From Ananas comosus (taxonomy: Eukaryota > Streptophyta > Magnoliopsida > Poales > Bromeliaceae): a stretch of 64,000 nucleotides of DNA. The position numbers and the translations under genes are program-made. The stretch is from NCBI RefSeq assembly GCF_001540865.1, contig NC_033636.1, positions 10,120,665 to 10,184,664 of the forward strand, written 5' to 3'. The notes beneath the pieces were generated by a model. The model did no database searches. It saw nothing but the letters and a program-made list of their open reading frames with translations, and was not told the DNA's origin. Positions 46,441 to 60,799 of this stretch are shown piece by piece. Numbering within the stretch: position 1 is the stretch's first letter; every line of letters starts with the position of its first letter.

Positions 46441-49336
46441 ATAAATAAATAAATAAATGTCTAAGAACTTCCATGCAAAAATGCCACATGCCGAGTACGT
46501 GATTTTTAGTATCCGCACTCGTGCAGTGTGGGGCTTTCTTTTGGATCATAACCCCCAGAGTTAAGAAATTTAGCTTTTTAAGAGATCTTGGTAACTAACA
46601 TTTCTCATAATAATTTGTTCGCCTCTCTGAATGATTTATCGTGCTCTAATTTTTCGGAACATAATTTAGGGACCAAATATGCACATACATATAAATTACA
46701 ATTGTGAACATTATTTTGTACCCTCAACGGCTTATAAGCACCTATAATTAAAAGGCCTCTTTGACACAGGCTAGTGATTGTAAATGCAAAAACTATCACG
46801 AATTGTGCTTGTAAAATATACAGGAGAGTAATAACTAAGATGCAATATCATCAAAGTACCTTGACCATCCATGTCAATAGATTACTATTGCTTGATAAAT
46901 TTATTGGGCACAATCTATATGTAAAAACACTCATCTGGAAATTCTAATTGTGCATGTCCTTCTAACACAAATCACTCATACAACAGTCGGAGGAAGTGCT
47001 TCAAAATGATATTCTCTGACATGCAATTAGATCATTACTCAAAGATCAGAAGCTTCCAGAGAAATCAGAATTATAGGCAGATAGTTAAACAGCCACCACC
47101 ACCCAATAAATCTATGCTAATTTCCAAACAAAGTAAAGCAAAATCAGAAAATAAAGAAATTCACAAATGAAAACTTACCTGATAGGTAAATGAGAAAAAG
47201 AGAGAGTAACTCTGTTAAACCATGAAACTACAAAATAGAGAAAATGACTAGATTATAAGAATCCACAGCCTTTTGTAAATGCCTTTTCATGTTTGCACAA
47301 GTTTATGCAACTATCATAAACTAAGAAAAATTTGGTCTTAATCCAGGGTCTGATTAGGACAGCTTATCTACAGTGGATATTATATATATAGGAGCTTGGT
47401 TTGACAATTAAAAAGTCACCAACCCCTATGCAAAAGAATAGTCTCTATAGCCTCCAAAATAAATTACAGATGCATCATGCAAAGTTTGATGTTGATAATA
47501 CAAAGTTTTTGCCCGGGTAGATAGAGAGACAAAAAAAAAAAAGAAAAACAAAAGAGAAATTAAAATATTAAAATACCACAAATACTTTTGTTTGGCCATC
47601 ACAAAATGCGTGTGTAAACAAAAATACAGAGCTAAAATACGACGCGCCAAATTGGCGTTCGACTAGTACGTAAAGATGTTGCTTAACCTTCACATAAAGA
47701 TGTTGCTTAACCTTCACATACTTCTGCAAGACTCTAAAGACTCAGAAACAAATATTTAAAAAATACAAAAACATCCTTTTTTATTTTTTAAAGACGAATG
47801 GATAAGCAATTGCTTCTACAACATGACACGATTGTTATACGCGATTAGTATTTTGGGATGAGATGTACCAGATGGAAATTGAGCCAAAGTACTGCATGAA
47901 TCAAATTACTTTCTTGCGTGAAAAGCTTAAAATTTGGGCGTGGAGAATACTTTTGAGGATTCACAGCAACTACAGGAATGAGTGCTAAGATTACACAGAT
48001 AAGGAAGCAGATACCTATAGACTTGATAGGTGAAATCAAATGCCTATATACGAACATGAAATATGTTGTCAATTATGTTTAAATCTTATAACAAATGGTA
48101 TTCATGAGAGAATCTAGATACCCAAATGTATGTCAAAGTGAGTAAGCAGCCATATTCTAAATAAACTATTGACTATCACATTCAAAAATGAAGTGCTACC
48201 AAATCCACAAAAGGATAATCAATTAATTAGAGGTTGACGTCAGCTGACAATTACTGCAGTAGCAATTTGTCAGCACGACTTAAAATAGGTCAGAGAACCC
48301 GAAAATTCTCCACAAGAATCATGTGGCATTCAGAGAAATCTGTGAAAACTTACAGGTTAGTCCATGTTTTAGTTTGTTGTATTGAAGAAGAATTGGCTCG
48401 GGAGCAAAGCCACGGTGCTCGCTTTGTTTCAAAGGAAACAACAACAAACTGTAGTTACAGTTAAGAAATCTCTTAAGACCACAGAAAATATATTAGAGAT
48501 GTGTAAACTGTTTATTTTCCTTCAAATTTCTTGATCAACTAACTAAAGCAACATGTAATCTGAAATAACAGGGAGAGTTTAACATAGAGGACTTTAAGGC
48601 AAAGGCTTATTTCATGGGTTGTAATTAAATAGTTGACAATCGTGATTCAGAAGCCTCACCAGTAAAAGATTCCCCAAAGACACATTGTCATCCGTATCCC
48701 CCCGCCAAAGTTATAATCTTTCTTTAGTACGAGTGGTCCAAAGTACACAGATTATACTTTGATTCACATTTCAGCCCGAAAGGAAGCAGCTCTTTCCAAC
48801 AGGTGCTATTTTATCAAATCCCAAATGGTAGAACGCATTATCATACTAGAGAATTCTCCAAAGCAAGAAAACTGCGTTATTCAACAAAAAAAATCCACAC
48901 TTTTGAACCAAAAAATCCACAGGAAGCGAGCAAGCAAAGAAAATCACGACCACAGCAAACAGAAGCAATTCACCGAACATGTAAAGTGCGTAGCTAATTG
49001 ATATACAAAAGCGCGCTCTGATTCATCAAGGACGCATATAATTTGAATTCCACAGGTTTGTATAGTTACACTCTATCTGATGAATCCTTGTAACACACTG
49101 AACCATAAATTATGGATACCTCAGCTAGTTAAACACTCAAGTAGCAAAATTATTATTGGTAGGAGAAGGAGGAGGACAATTTTTTGTCGCGTTATTAGTA
49201 TTCCTAGAAGGGGGAGGAGCAGGAGCAACTTGCCATATATACCTAATGAATGGAGATGTTGCAGCAGAGCAGAGGGGGTGGGGGTGGGGGCGGCGGCAGC
49301 GGCAGCGGCGGCGGTTAAAACCTTTGAAAAAGGAGA
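46441..49336. other. Intergenic, no gene recognised
   Basis: AT-rich throughout. A 26-bp unit (AAAGATGTTGCTTAACCTTC...) is repeated in tandem at about 47670-47722. Isolated splice-like motifs occur, but no exon with coding character. The last few hundred bases are the probable 3' UTR of the serine acetyltransferase. Confidence 0.4.
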
Positions 49337-50290
49337 CTAGATGGTGTAGTCGGACCACTGGTCCATGAAGGAGGTGTGGTCCATGGACTCGCCGGGGACG
49401 TCCTCGTGGCGCGCGGGCTTCTCCTTGCCGCCGACGAGCCGGGGGGGGACGTCGGTGAGGACGACGGAGCCGGCGCCGATCTTGGCGCCGGCGCCGATGC
49501 GGACGTTGCCGAGGATGGTGGCGCCGGCGCCGATGAGGACGCCGTCGCCAATCTTGGGGTGGCGGTCGCCGACGGCCTTGCCGGTGCCGCCGAGGGTGAC
49601 GTGGTGGAGGAGGGAGACGTTGTTGCCGACGACGGCGGTCTCGCCGATGACGAGGCCGGTGGCGTGGTCGAGGAGGATGCCCTTGCCGACGCGGGCGGCG
49701 GGGTGGATGTCGACGGCGAAGACGTCGGCGACGCGGGAGTGGAGGGCGAGGGCGAGGGGGCCGCGGTGCTGCAGCCAGAGGAGGTGGGCGACGCGGTGGG
49801 CCTGGATGGCGAGGAAGCCCTTGTAGTTGAGCAGGCAGTGGGAGAAGGAGGCGCAGGCGGGGTCGCGCTGGCGGGCGGCGAGCAGGTCGGCGACGGCGGC
49901 GGAGCGGAGCGAGGGGTTGGCGGAGAAGGAGGCGAGGAAGAGGTCGTAGAGCAGGGTCGAGAGCAGCGTGGAGGAGCAGAGCTTGTTGGCCAGGTGGAAC
50001 GACAGCGATCGGGGGAGCGACGGGTGCGACAGCACCGTCGCGTACAGGTAGCTCGCCAGCGCCGGCTCCGATTCCGCGTCGCGCCGCGCCTCCGCCTTGA
50101 TCTGCGACCACACCCAGCTCTCCTCCTCCTCCGACTCCGGCGGAGGGTACGCCGGCACCGCCTCCGGAGACAGCGCCCGCGGCACCCCACCCCTTGTCCC
50201 CCCGCCGCCGCCGACGCCGCCGTTCTCCTCGTCCTTGGACCTGCTGGCGCCGCCGCCGCTGCTGTTAACCTCGTGGTGCCCCCCCGGCAT
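49337..50290 (-). CDS. SAT: Serine O-acetyltransferase
   Basis: An intronless frame of 317 residues. It has a Gly/Glu-rich N-terminus without an obvious organelle presequence, the plant SAT helical domain (ESWVWSQIKAEARRDAESEP to about residue 165), then a left-handed beta-helix of hexapeptide repeats with the catalytic region DIHPAARVGKGILLDHATG, VIGETAVVGNNVSLLHHVT, LGGTGKAVGDRHPKIGDG and IGAGATILGNVRIGAGAKIG. The C-terminal tail ends in Ile (WSDYTI), the residue that docks into the active site of O-acetylserine(thiol)lyase in the cysteine synthase complex. The enzyme makes O-acetylserine from serine and acetyl-CoA, the step that limits cysteine synthesis. Probably cytosolic. Codon third positions are almost all G or C, which keeps several antisense and shifted frames open by chance. 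Confidence 0.95.
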   Translation of the reverse strand: MPGGHHEVNSSGGGASRSKDEENGGVGGGGGTRGGVPRALSPEAVPAYPPPESEEEESWVWSQIKAEARRDAESEPALASYLYATVLSHPSLPRSLSFHLANKLCSSTLLSTLLYDLFLASFSANPSLRSAAVADLLAARQRDPACASFSHCLLNYKGFLAIQAHRVAHLLWLQHRGPLALALHSRVADVFAVDIHPAARVGKGILLDHATGLVIGETAVVGNNVSLLHHVTLGGTGKAVGDRHPKIGDGVLIGAGATILGNVRIGAGAKIGAGSVVLTDVPPRLVGGKEKPARHEDVPGESMDHTSFMDQWSDYTI

Positions 50291-50330
50291 CTTCTTCCTT
50301 CTTCGCCGCCGCCGCCGCCGCTAATTCGGA

Positions 50331-50334
<4 letters not shown>

Positions 50335-50369
<35 letters not shown>
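50335..50369. repeat. (GA)n microsatellite in the SAT leader
   Basis: About 35 bases of GA repeats (CT on the coding strand) lie about 45 bases upstream of the SAT start codon, beside a CCG-rich stretch. CT-rich leaders of this kind are common in plants. Confidence 0.85.
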
Positions 50370-50371
<2 letters not shown>

Positions 50372-51206
50372 GAGGTGGGGAGTACTGCGACGAATGGTGG
50401 GATTGGTTGAGATGATGTATTAGAGGGCGTTTTTTGGGGAATTTGGGATCACAGAATAATATGCTGTGGCTGGTCCTCCTTGGGCCCAAGTAACATTTAG
50501 GCTCGGTTCAACGAGGAAGAGTCCATAGTGTTCCGCGTGCAGTCGTGTTTGATTCGGAATCCATACAAAAAAATGGACGAAATAGTGGCCGTAGACTATT
50601 TTGATTCCGATGGCGGCTAATAAAGCTGAAACAAAAATAGGAAAAAAACAACAAAAAACGAAAAACAGAGAGGCCTTCGATTTGGTATCCAGTTAAGGAT
50701 CTGTGCCTTCGTGAGCCACACGACATCTTCCCAAGCTTTAAATATCTGCAGTCTTTTCTCCTCCGGGTTCAAAATGTGTGAGGCTGCTGAAAAGAGAAGA
50801 CGCTGCCATAATTTCTCGGATAAATAACTAACCAGTTTATTTAATTAGTCTTTACATTAATCCCTAATATTAACAGTTACCACATTCCATAAATCCTTTT
50901 CAAGTTCAATAGACTACTGAAATTGACAATTTACTCGGCATTAATTTGGGCTGCATGGTGAAATTATCTAATATTTACTACGCGAAGGGGAGAAAAAAAA
51001 GAGATCAACTACTACCCATGGTACCAACAAATCGACCAATCATAGAAATTAAATTATATATGAAGCAACAAAGCTGTAAAACAGTTGAGAAGTCATCTTA
51101 TATGAACTCTCAGAACATAATTCTCAGCAAGAGCCTCATAATGTACTCGGGCATTCAATATCATAAATCTTCATGTGCTTCAGAGTTGAACTTTATAGTT
51201 ACTCCC

Positions 51207-51244
<38 letters not shown>

Positions 51245-51484
51245 AGCCAGAGAATCACCGAACCATTTAAAACTTGGTTCAAAGAATACAGAACAGCGGA
51301 CCAGAAAGTATTGGTTAGTTTCTGCAGATGGAAAGGCCAAATTGCACAGATTCACCATTTTAGAGAGATGTATGTATGAGCATGTTTCAGACATGGCAAG
51401 CAAATGTCAAATAAACACACACACACAAGCCGTGTTCTACAAAGAGAAACTGTTGCTTCATAATGCTTATCCAGAGAAAGAAGA
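50372..51484. other. Upstream of SAT and 3' region of the G-patch gene
   Basis: No gene is seen. A second (GA)n run is at about 51210-51240. The plus-strand frame 50946-51578 crosses this repeat and the antisense of the last G-patch exon, so it is spurious. Confidence 0.45.
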
Positions 51485-54120
<2,636 letters not shown>

Positions 54121-55813
54121 CTGGGTCACCCAAATACACTGCTAATCAAGTACACAAATCAGAGAATTCCCAAAGATACAACGTGTAACTCCGAAAGGTT
54201 TCCACCTAGTTTACAGACCAAAATAAATAAATAAATAAATCGTACTTCATCTATATGCTGGTTAACTGAGGATTCAGATTATTACGATGCATGAATTAAA
54301 ATGTTGTGCTGTGAGCTACATCTAAAAAAGAGCTACATCTAAAAAAGAGATGATTGTTACCTCGATCTTCGAAAGTCCGAGAGATCAGAGAGATAGGTGG
54401 AATTTTCTGAGACGAAACAACGATATGAAATTATGCGCTCACAGGAACTAAGAATTTCTAGGGTTTGGATCCTTGTGGATCGTTCGGGATCGCGAGGGGA
54501 TATAGGGAGAGATGGTTTTAGGGATTTGGGGAGGAGATCGAACCCGGAGAGAGGAGTAAACCCTAGAAGAGGAAGAGGTGATTAGGCCGCGGCGCCGAGG
54601 GAGGGAGAAGGAGAGAGGCGGAGAACGGCGGCGACGAGGGCGAGGGTGAGGCGGCGACAGGGGTAAGAGTGCGAATTCGATGGGTGAGGAGGGTACTTTC
54701 TCTCCGTCGCTTCAAGAAATTTTTGCATGGACCTCGGTCCATGGACCAAGTCCCCGAACGCTAAATATTTTTAAATTTTTTTGAAATTTTTATTAAAGAA
54801 ATATTAAAGTAAATTTCGTATACACTATTTTTTTAAAATACTCTCAATATACATATATATCGTACGTAGCATTTATTTAAAACACTCTCAATACTTAGAT
54901 TTCTATATTTAATGAGTTAATTTAATTTGTTATTATTTGATTTTTTTTATTAAATTTAAACATAATTGGTTCTCTACTTCTTATAATTTAGTGTTCGGTG
55001 CATAAGACGAAACATTTCGGGCCCAGGCCGTTCGCGAACCGGATTCTCCTAACCCATTTAAACCGGACCAACCGGTCCAGTGAAGTGCATCGTCCCACTG
55101 GAACACCGTAGAGCTGGAACGCGGAAGCGACCTCCGCTCACTTCGCTGCATCCACCTGTCCACCGAACAGCCAATCCGCCGCATCCCTCTGTGCGCCACG
55201 TACCCCCAACCGAAAGCAACGGTCAGCGTCGGCGCCACCTGGCCGAACGCCACGTGTCCGCCTCCCGCCTCGTCGGCCGACCCATCTTGTATCCGATCCC
55301 CTTCCCGTGTGTGGCTCGTTCCCTCATCCTCGGCGCCGCTCCTCCTCCTCATCCCCGTCCTCGTCTCCTCAATTATCACAGCGTACTCTCCTTTCTTATT
55401 ACTCTCCTTATCAAAATTAAAGTGTAATTCTTATGTGGTTGTTTAGGATAAATTCAACTTGAATTTGCTTTGCTCTCTCATTTTGGGTCAAATGTTGCAG
55501 AGTTGAGCTCTATTATTTCACTTCCTCATCCTTTTTTTTTTTTTTCCCTAGTTCTTTTGGTACTAAATTATTGATGCTATGATTTGAAGATTTCTTATAG
55601 AGCATAGTAAGATTATTCATGGGTTGGAACAAAACCAATTATTCCTCTCACTTTAGATGGAATTTTAGCTGTAATTTAATTAAACTCTACGATGTTTTTG
55701 AAGCAAACAGTCCTCATGTTCAACGCGCACATGCTTAGCATTGCCGCATCATTTTACATATATTCTCGACAGTCCACTTATAATATGCTTCTTAGATAAA
55801 ATTAGATCGAGGC
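54121..55813. promoter_or_regulatory. Divergent region between the G-patch and CorA-like genes
   Basis: About 54361-54720 is the likely leader of the minus-strand G-patch gene (AAACCCTAG motif at about 54462 on that strand). 54730-54990 is AT-rich. 55020-55380 is GC-rich and probably holds the promoter or a 5' leader exon of the CorA-like gene; open frames on both strands there overlap and show no family. A poly-T run is at about 55530. Confidence 0.45.
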
Positions 55814-58797
55814 ATGGATGGCCAATCTCCGCCGTGCCACAGCAAGAGTAAGAAGCAAGAGATCAAAGACGGTGCGCCGCGAAGCGACCTATGGACCGAC
55901 GGTCTCATCTGTGCATTCGAGTTTGTCCGATGCAACACTTGGACCAGCCCGAATTCATCTCGGGTGCAGTCCATGCAGGTTAAAGACAATTTGAACCCGA
56001 AGAAACAGGGAACGAGATGTAGGCCGGGTAGCGTTTCCCCGGAAAATTTGAACAAGCACAATTCCGTTCATTCCTTAGATCTGCCCGTAATTGATGATGA
56101 AGTTCCTCAATCTGAGGATTTCAAAGCAAATTCGAAGTATGCGACGAACTCCTCAGAGAGCCACTGGATGCCCATTGGATGGACTAGGATTTCCGAGCTT
56201 GTTCAAATGGTCCAAACTGATGCTACTTGGGATTCAGAGCGTATTGATCTCATTGAGGATGGGGATGATTTTACAGTTGCTGATGTGGCGGCTCCTTATT
56301 GGGTTCGCCCGGCGGGACCTACGTGGTGGTGCCACGTAGCGGCGGGCAATAAGTCCGTCGATGAGTGGCTGAGTAATGCGCATTGGTTGCATCCGGCCAT
56401 CAGCATTGCTTTGAGAGACGAAAGCCGTCTTATCAGTGAGAAGATGAAGCATCTATTATATGAGGTGATGACTTTCTTGTCGGTTTTTGCCATAGCTGCT
56501 CCGATTCCTTTCATGCGCGTATTCGTGTGCTTCCGAAGTGTTACTGTTCGTCTTCAAAAATCATATTCGCTTAATTGTTATTGTGGTTTTGCATTTTTGG
56601 AAAGGTTAATTATGCAAGTGAACTAGGTTTTCAGCGTAACTACGGCATTTGATATTATCTATCGATTTGCATTGCTATCTTATCATTAGTTAAATATACA
56701 GGTATTGCAAAACGCCGTACTCTTACATTCATGCATTTTTCCTGTTCTGCTTAGGTTTACATAATAGTTGTACTCCTCCCCTGCGTTTGTATGTACCTTT
56801 AGCTAAGTCAATCACGATAGAGGCACAAAAAAATCTCTTCTTTTTTTTTTTTTTTTCATCTTGATGCATTTATTTTTGCAATTTCACTATTTAAACTGAA
56901 GAATCATCAGCCTTGGTAATTTACTGTATCAAATTTATAAATTTAAATTTTCCTCTAGATTAGTTAAATGTTGATGCTGTTTACTATTTAGGTCCCAGTA
57001 AGGGTTGCTGGTGGCTTATTATTCGAGCTCTTGGGCCAGTCGGTTGGAGATCCATCTCGCAATGAAGATGACATACCTATTGTGCTTCGATCTTGGCAAG
57101 CTCAGAACTTTCTTATAACCGCACTGCATGTTAAAGGGTCCGCATCGAACATTAACGTGCTGGGAATAACTGAAGTGCAGGTACTTGAACGAAAGATTGG
57201 ACATTCCTTTTTTTTTTTTTTGAGAAAGAATAGGGACTAGAATGACTTGAATCTTTTCAGGAGCTTCTTTTTGCTGGCGGGAGCGCAGCCCCTAAATCGA
57301 TCCATGAAGTCATAGCACATTTAGCTTGTCGTCTTGCTCGATGGGATGATAGGTTACCTCAATAGTTTACTCTTTTTGAAGTTATAAGCTTTTGTTCATT
57401 TAGATGCTAAATTGATATATGTAGTTTAAGTTATTCTACATTATATTTATGTCATGGTTTTATTATAGTATTTGTGTTAACTTGTGAGCTTCATTGTTTA
57501 CTTATATTCCTCTAACATGCTATAGGTTGTTCCGCAAGTATGTATTTGGAGCAGCAGATGAAATCGAGTTAAAGTTTGTAAATAGGTACTTAAGAACCAT
57601 AGTAAATGCTCTTTTTTCACAATTTTGCCTCTTTTGGCTCATTATACTATCTGTTCTTCGATTGATTGATGTGTAATCATCATTTCCAGGAGAAATCATG
57701 AAGATTTGAATCTACTCTCCACAATATTTAACCAGGAAATTAGAAGATTGGCTACTCAGGTATCTGCGCCAAACTTCTTTCTGGGTAACATTGATTTTTA
57801 TCGAGTATCATTTTGTTTTTTTTTTTTTTTTTGTGAGGATTAAGTGAGTAAATTATTGAATACTCTGCGATAACAATTTAACTGTTTGTTTGTGATAGGT
57901 TATTCGAGTTAAATGGTCACTGCATGCAAGGGAGGAGATCATATTCGAACTCCTCCGGCATTTGAGGGGAAATGCCACCAAAGCTATGCTGGAAGGGATG
58001 AAGAAAAATACAAGGGAAATGTTGCAGGAACAAGAGGCTGTTCGAGGCCGATTGTTCACAATTCAGGATGTTATGCAGAGCACTGTTCGTGCATGGTTGC
58101 AGGTTTGCAGCTCAAAGATCCCTCTTGTTAAGAACTCTAATGATCATGGAAACCTCTATAGTGCATTGCGAATTTAAGTAGTCCCCTGTATTTTAATGAC
58201 ATTGCGACTTAGTCTGTGAGCTTTTCACTCATATAGTTCAATTCACGGACTTTTCTACATTTGTCCGAGTGAAAGTGAAAGTAGAGGGAGATTCATATGC
58301 ATACCTTTGTTTTATTCCTGCTTCAAGTTGTAACATAAATACTGTGTATGTTTTTTGCGCAATATTGAACTCTAATGAAAGTTCGAGCCTTGTTCGCTAT
58401 TTTGTAGGATAAGAGCCTGCATATCACTCACAACCTAACTATCTTCGGAGGTTGCGGCCTGGTCCTTTCCATAATCACCGGACTGTTTGGGATCAACGTA
58501 GATGGAATACCGGGGGCTGAGAATACCCCATACGCGTTTTCCTTATTCACGGGGCTTCTCTTCTGTATTGGTATAGTGTTAATCGTGGTCGGAATGCTCT
58601 ACTTTGGATTGAAGAAGCCAATCACTGAAGAGCAGGTGCAGGTGCGGAAGCTGGAGCTGCAGCAGCTGGTCTCGATGTTCCAGCGCGAAGCCGAGAATCA
58701 TGCTAAAGTAAGAGAAGGCGTCTCCCAGCATCACTTGCTTCCGAGTGCCTCCGATATCATCTCCGATGCCGAGAGAGGCTATCTCCTCATACCTTGA
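55814..58797 (+). CDS. CorA-like magnesium transporter family protein
   Basis: Exons 55814-56464, 56992-57180, 57261-57352, 57526-57585, 57690-57759, 57899-58102 and 58408-58797 join in frame to 551 residues. The soluble N-terminal part has the WWCHVAAGNKSVDEWL and ALRDESRLISEKMKHLLYE segments. A long charged helix follows (RGNATKAMLEGMKKNTREML). Two transmembrane helices lie at about 432-452 and 468-492, with the signature between them. CorA/MRS2 channels carry Gly-Met-Asn there; this protein has Gly-Ile-Asn (450-452) followed by VDGIPGAENTPYAF. The membrane of residence cannot be told from sequence. The acidic loop after the motif is kept. The start was chosen as the first ATG of the long first exon. 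The function as a divalent-cation channel is by family and should be held loosely because of the altered motif. Confidence 0.9.
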
Positions 58798-59260
58798 TAA
58801 CACAGAAGATTCGAACATATAACATAGTCCATCTAATGGATATGTTGTTTTGAGTAGTAGTTTTAGTTTCCGAGCATATTTAGAACTGTAAAGTTTATTT
58901 GCATCCGTGGGAATGTAAATTCCGAATTAAAGTTGACCGAGGATTATTCAGTCCTAAACTATGCTGTTCATAGTCATGCTTCTAAACAATTGCTTTGCTT
59001 TGAGAAGCAGTGGTCAAGGTTTCGGAATTCTTGAAGAAAGTGCTTTCGATGAAAATATTATTAAAATATTATTAGTGCTTCTTTAGATGGCTCTACTCAA
59101 AAGCACTACAGATCTCTCTGTAGCGAGGCTGAACACAAGTGATTTGGCAATCAAAGAACATTCCTTGATACAATATTAGTACACAATTTGCTCATTTTAC
59201 ACCATCCCTTAACAATCCAACCAACCACATCAATTCGGCGCTGATGTGGACTTTCGGCTC
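58798..59260. other. Convergent 3' regions of CorA-like and LHCB genes
   Basis: The two genes end toward each other. The stretch is AT-rich, with no other gene, and holds both 3' UTRs. Confidence 0.5.
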
Positions 59261-60164
<904 letters not shown>

Positions 60165-60262
60165 CGGTTGGGCTCTCTTTCGGTGTTTGCTGTGCCGGCG
60201 AGAGGTGAGAGGATTGGTTGTGGGTTGTGGTGGTGTGGAGAACAAATGCTGTTGTGGGGGTG

Positions 60263-60270
60263 TTTAAATA
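60263..60270 (-). promoter_or_regulatory. TATA box of the LHCB1-type gene
   Basis: The minus strand reads TATTTAAA about 100 bases upstream of the start codon, a position that fits a short leader. It is the only TATA-like word in the vicinity. Confidence 0.65.
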
Positions 60271-60301
60271 GTGTCAAGGATGAGGAGAAGAGGATAGAGG
60301 T

Positions 60302-60348
60302 CCTTATCCTTTGTGGGTAGTGAGGATCTTTTGCTTGCATCTCATTGG
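60302..60348 (-). promoter_or_regulatory. Light-responsive promoter motifs of LHCB (I-box and CCAAT)
   Basis: GGATAAGG (I-box/GATA type; plus 60302-60309) and CCAAT (plus 60344-60348) lie upstream of the TATA box, in the order CCAAT, GATA, TATA known from plant CAB gene promoters. This implies regulation by light and the circadian clock; inference from motifs only. Confidence 0.55.
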
Positions 60349-60799
60349 TTGATGGGGGTTTGTGTGTGATCCGAGTCAGCAGCTGAGGAGTGCTTTGTTG
60401 TGGGGTCCGAATCTTTGCGGGTTCAGGTTTATCCAATCAGAAAATGCCGTGTCAGCTTATAAGAGATGTGTGAGATAGAATTTGAAACATGTCCGAGCAT
60501 TGGTCAAGCGCAAGACACACTAATTAATCTTAGTTATTTATCAAAAGAGTAATTAATTTAAGTAACATGCAAGTAAAGCGTAGTAACAAAATAGACACCA
60601 TTTGATTTATATTTTATTATTGGGCCTTTTACCATGATGTGACTTGCATATTTACATAATATGATTTTGACCCAACTCCGGATTCAAATAATCGGGTCCA
60701 GTTAACGGGTTATCGGATCGATCACCACATCCACCTCCTGCATATATATATAAAACGCACTCGCGCTCGCGCGCCAGAAACCAACGGCTACGCGGCGCC
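60349..60799. promoter_or_regulatory. Divergent promoter between LHCB and PPR genes
   Basis: The start codons of the two genes are 635 bases apart. For the plus-strand PPR gene a TATATATATAA word lies at 60743-60753, about 50 bases before its ATG. A second CCAATCAG word lies at about 60433. The middle is AT-rich and otherwise unremarkable. Confidence 0.5.

Noticed and set aside
49137..50190. Two further long minus-strand frames (Arg/Pro-rich and Arg/Ser-rich) over the SAT gene
   Set aside because: Frame-shifted shadows of SAT with extreme Arg, Pro and Ser content and no family features.
49376..50410. Plus-strand 344-codon open frame opposite the serine acetyltransferase
   Set aside because: It exists because GC-rich third codon positions remove stop codons from the antisense strand; the translation is Val/Glu/Gly low-complexity, and the opposite strand encodes a clear SAT.
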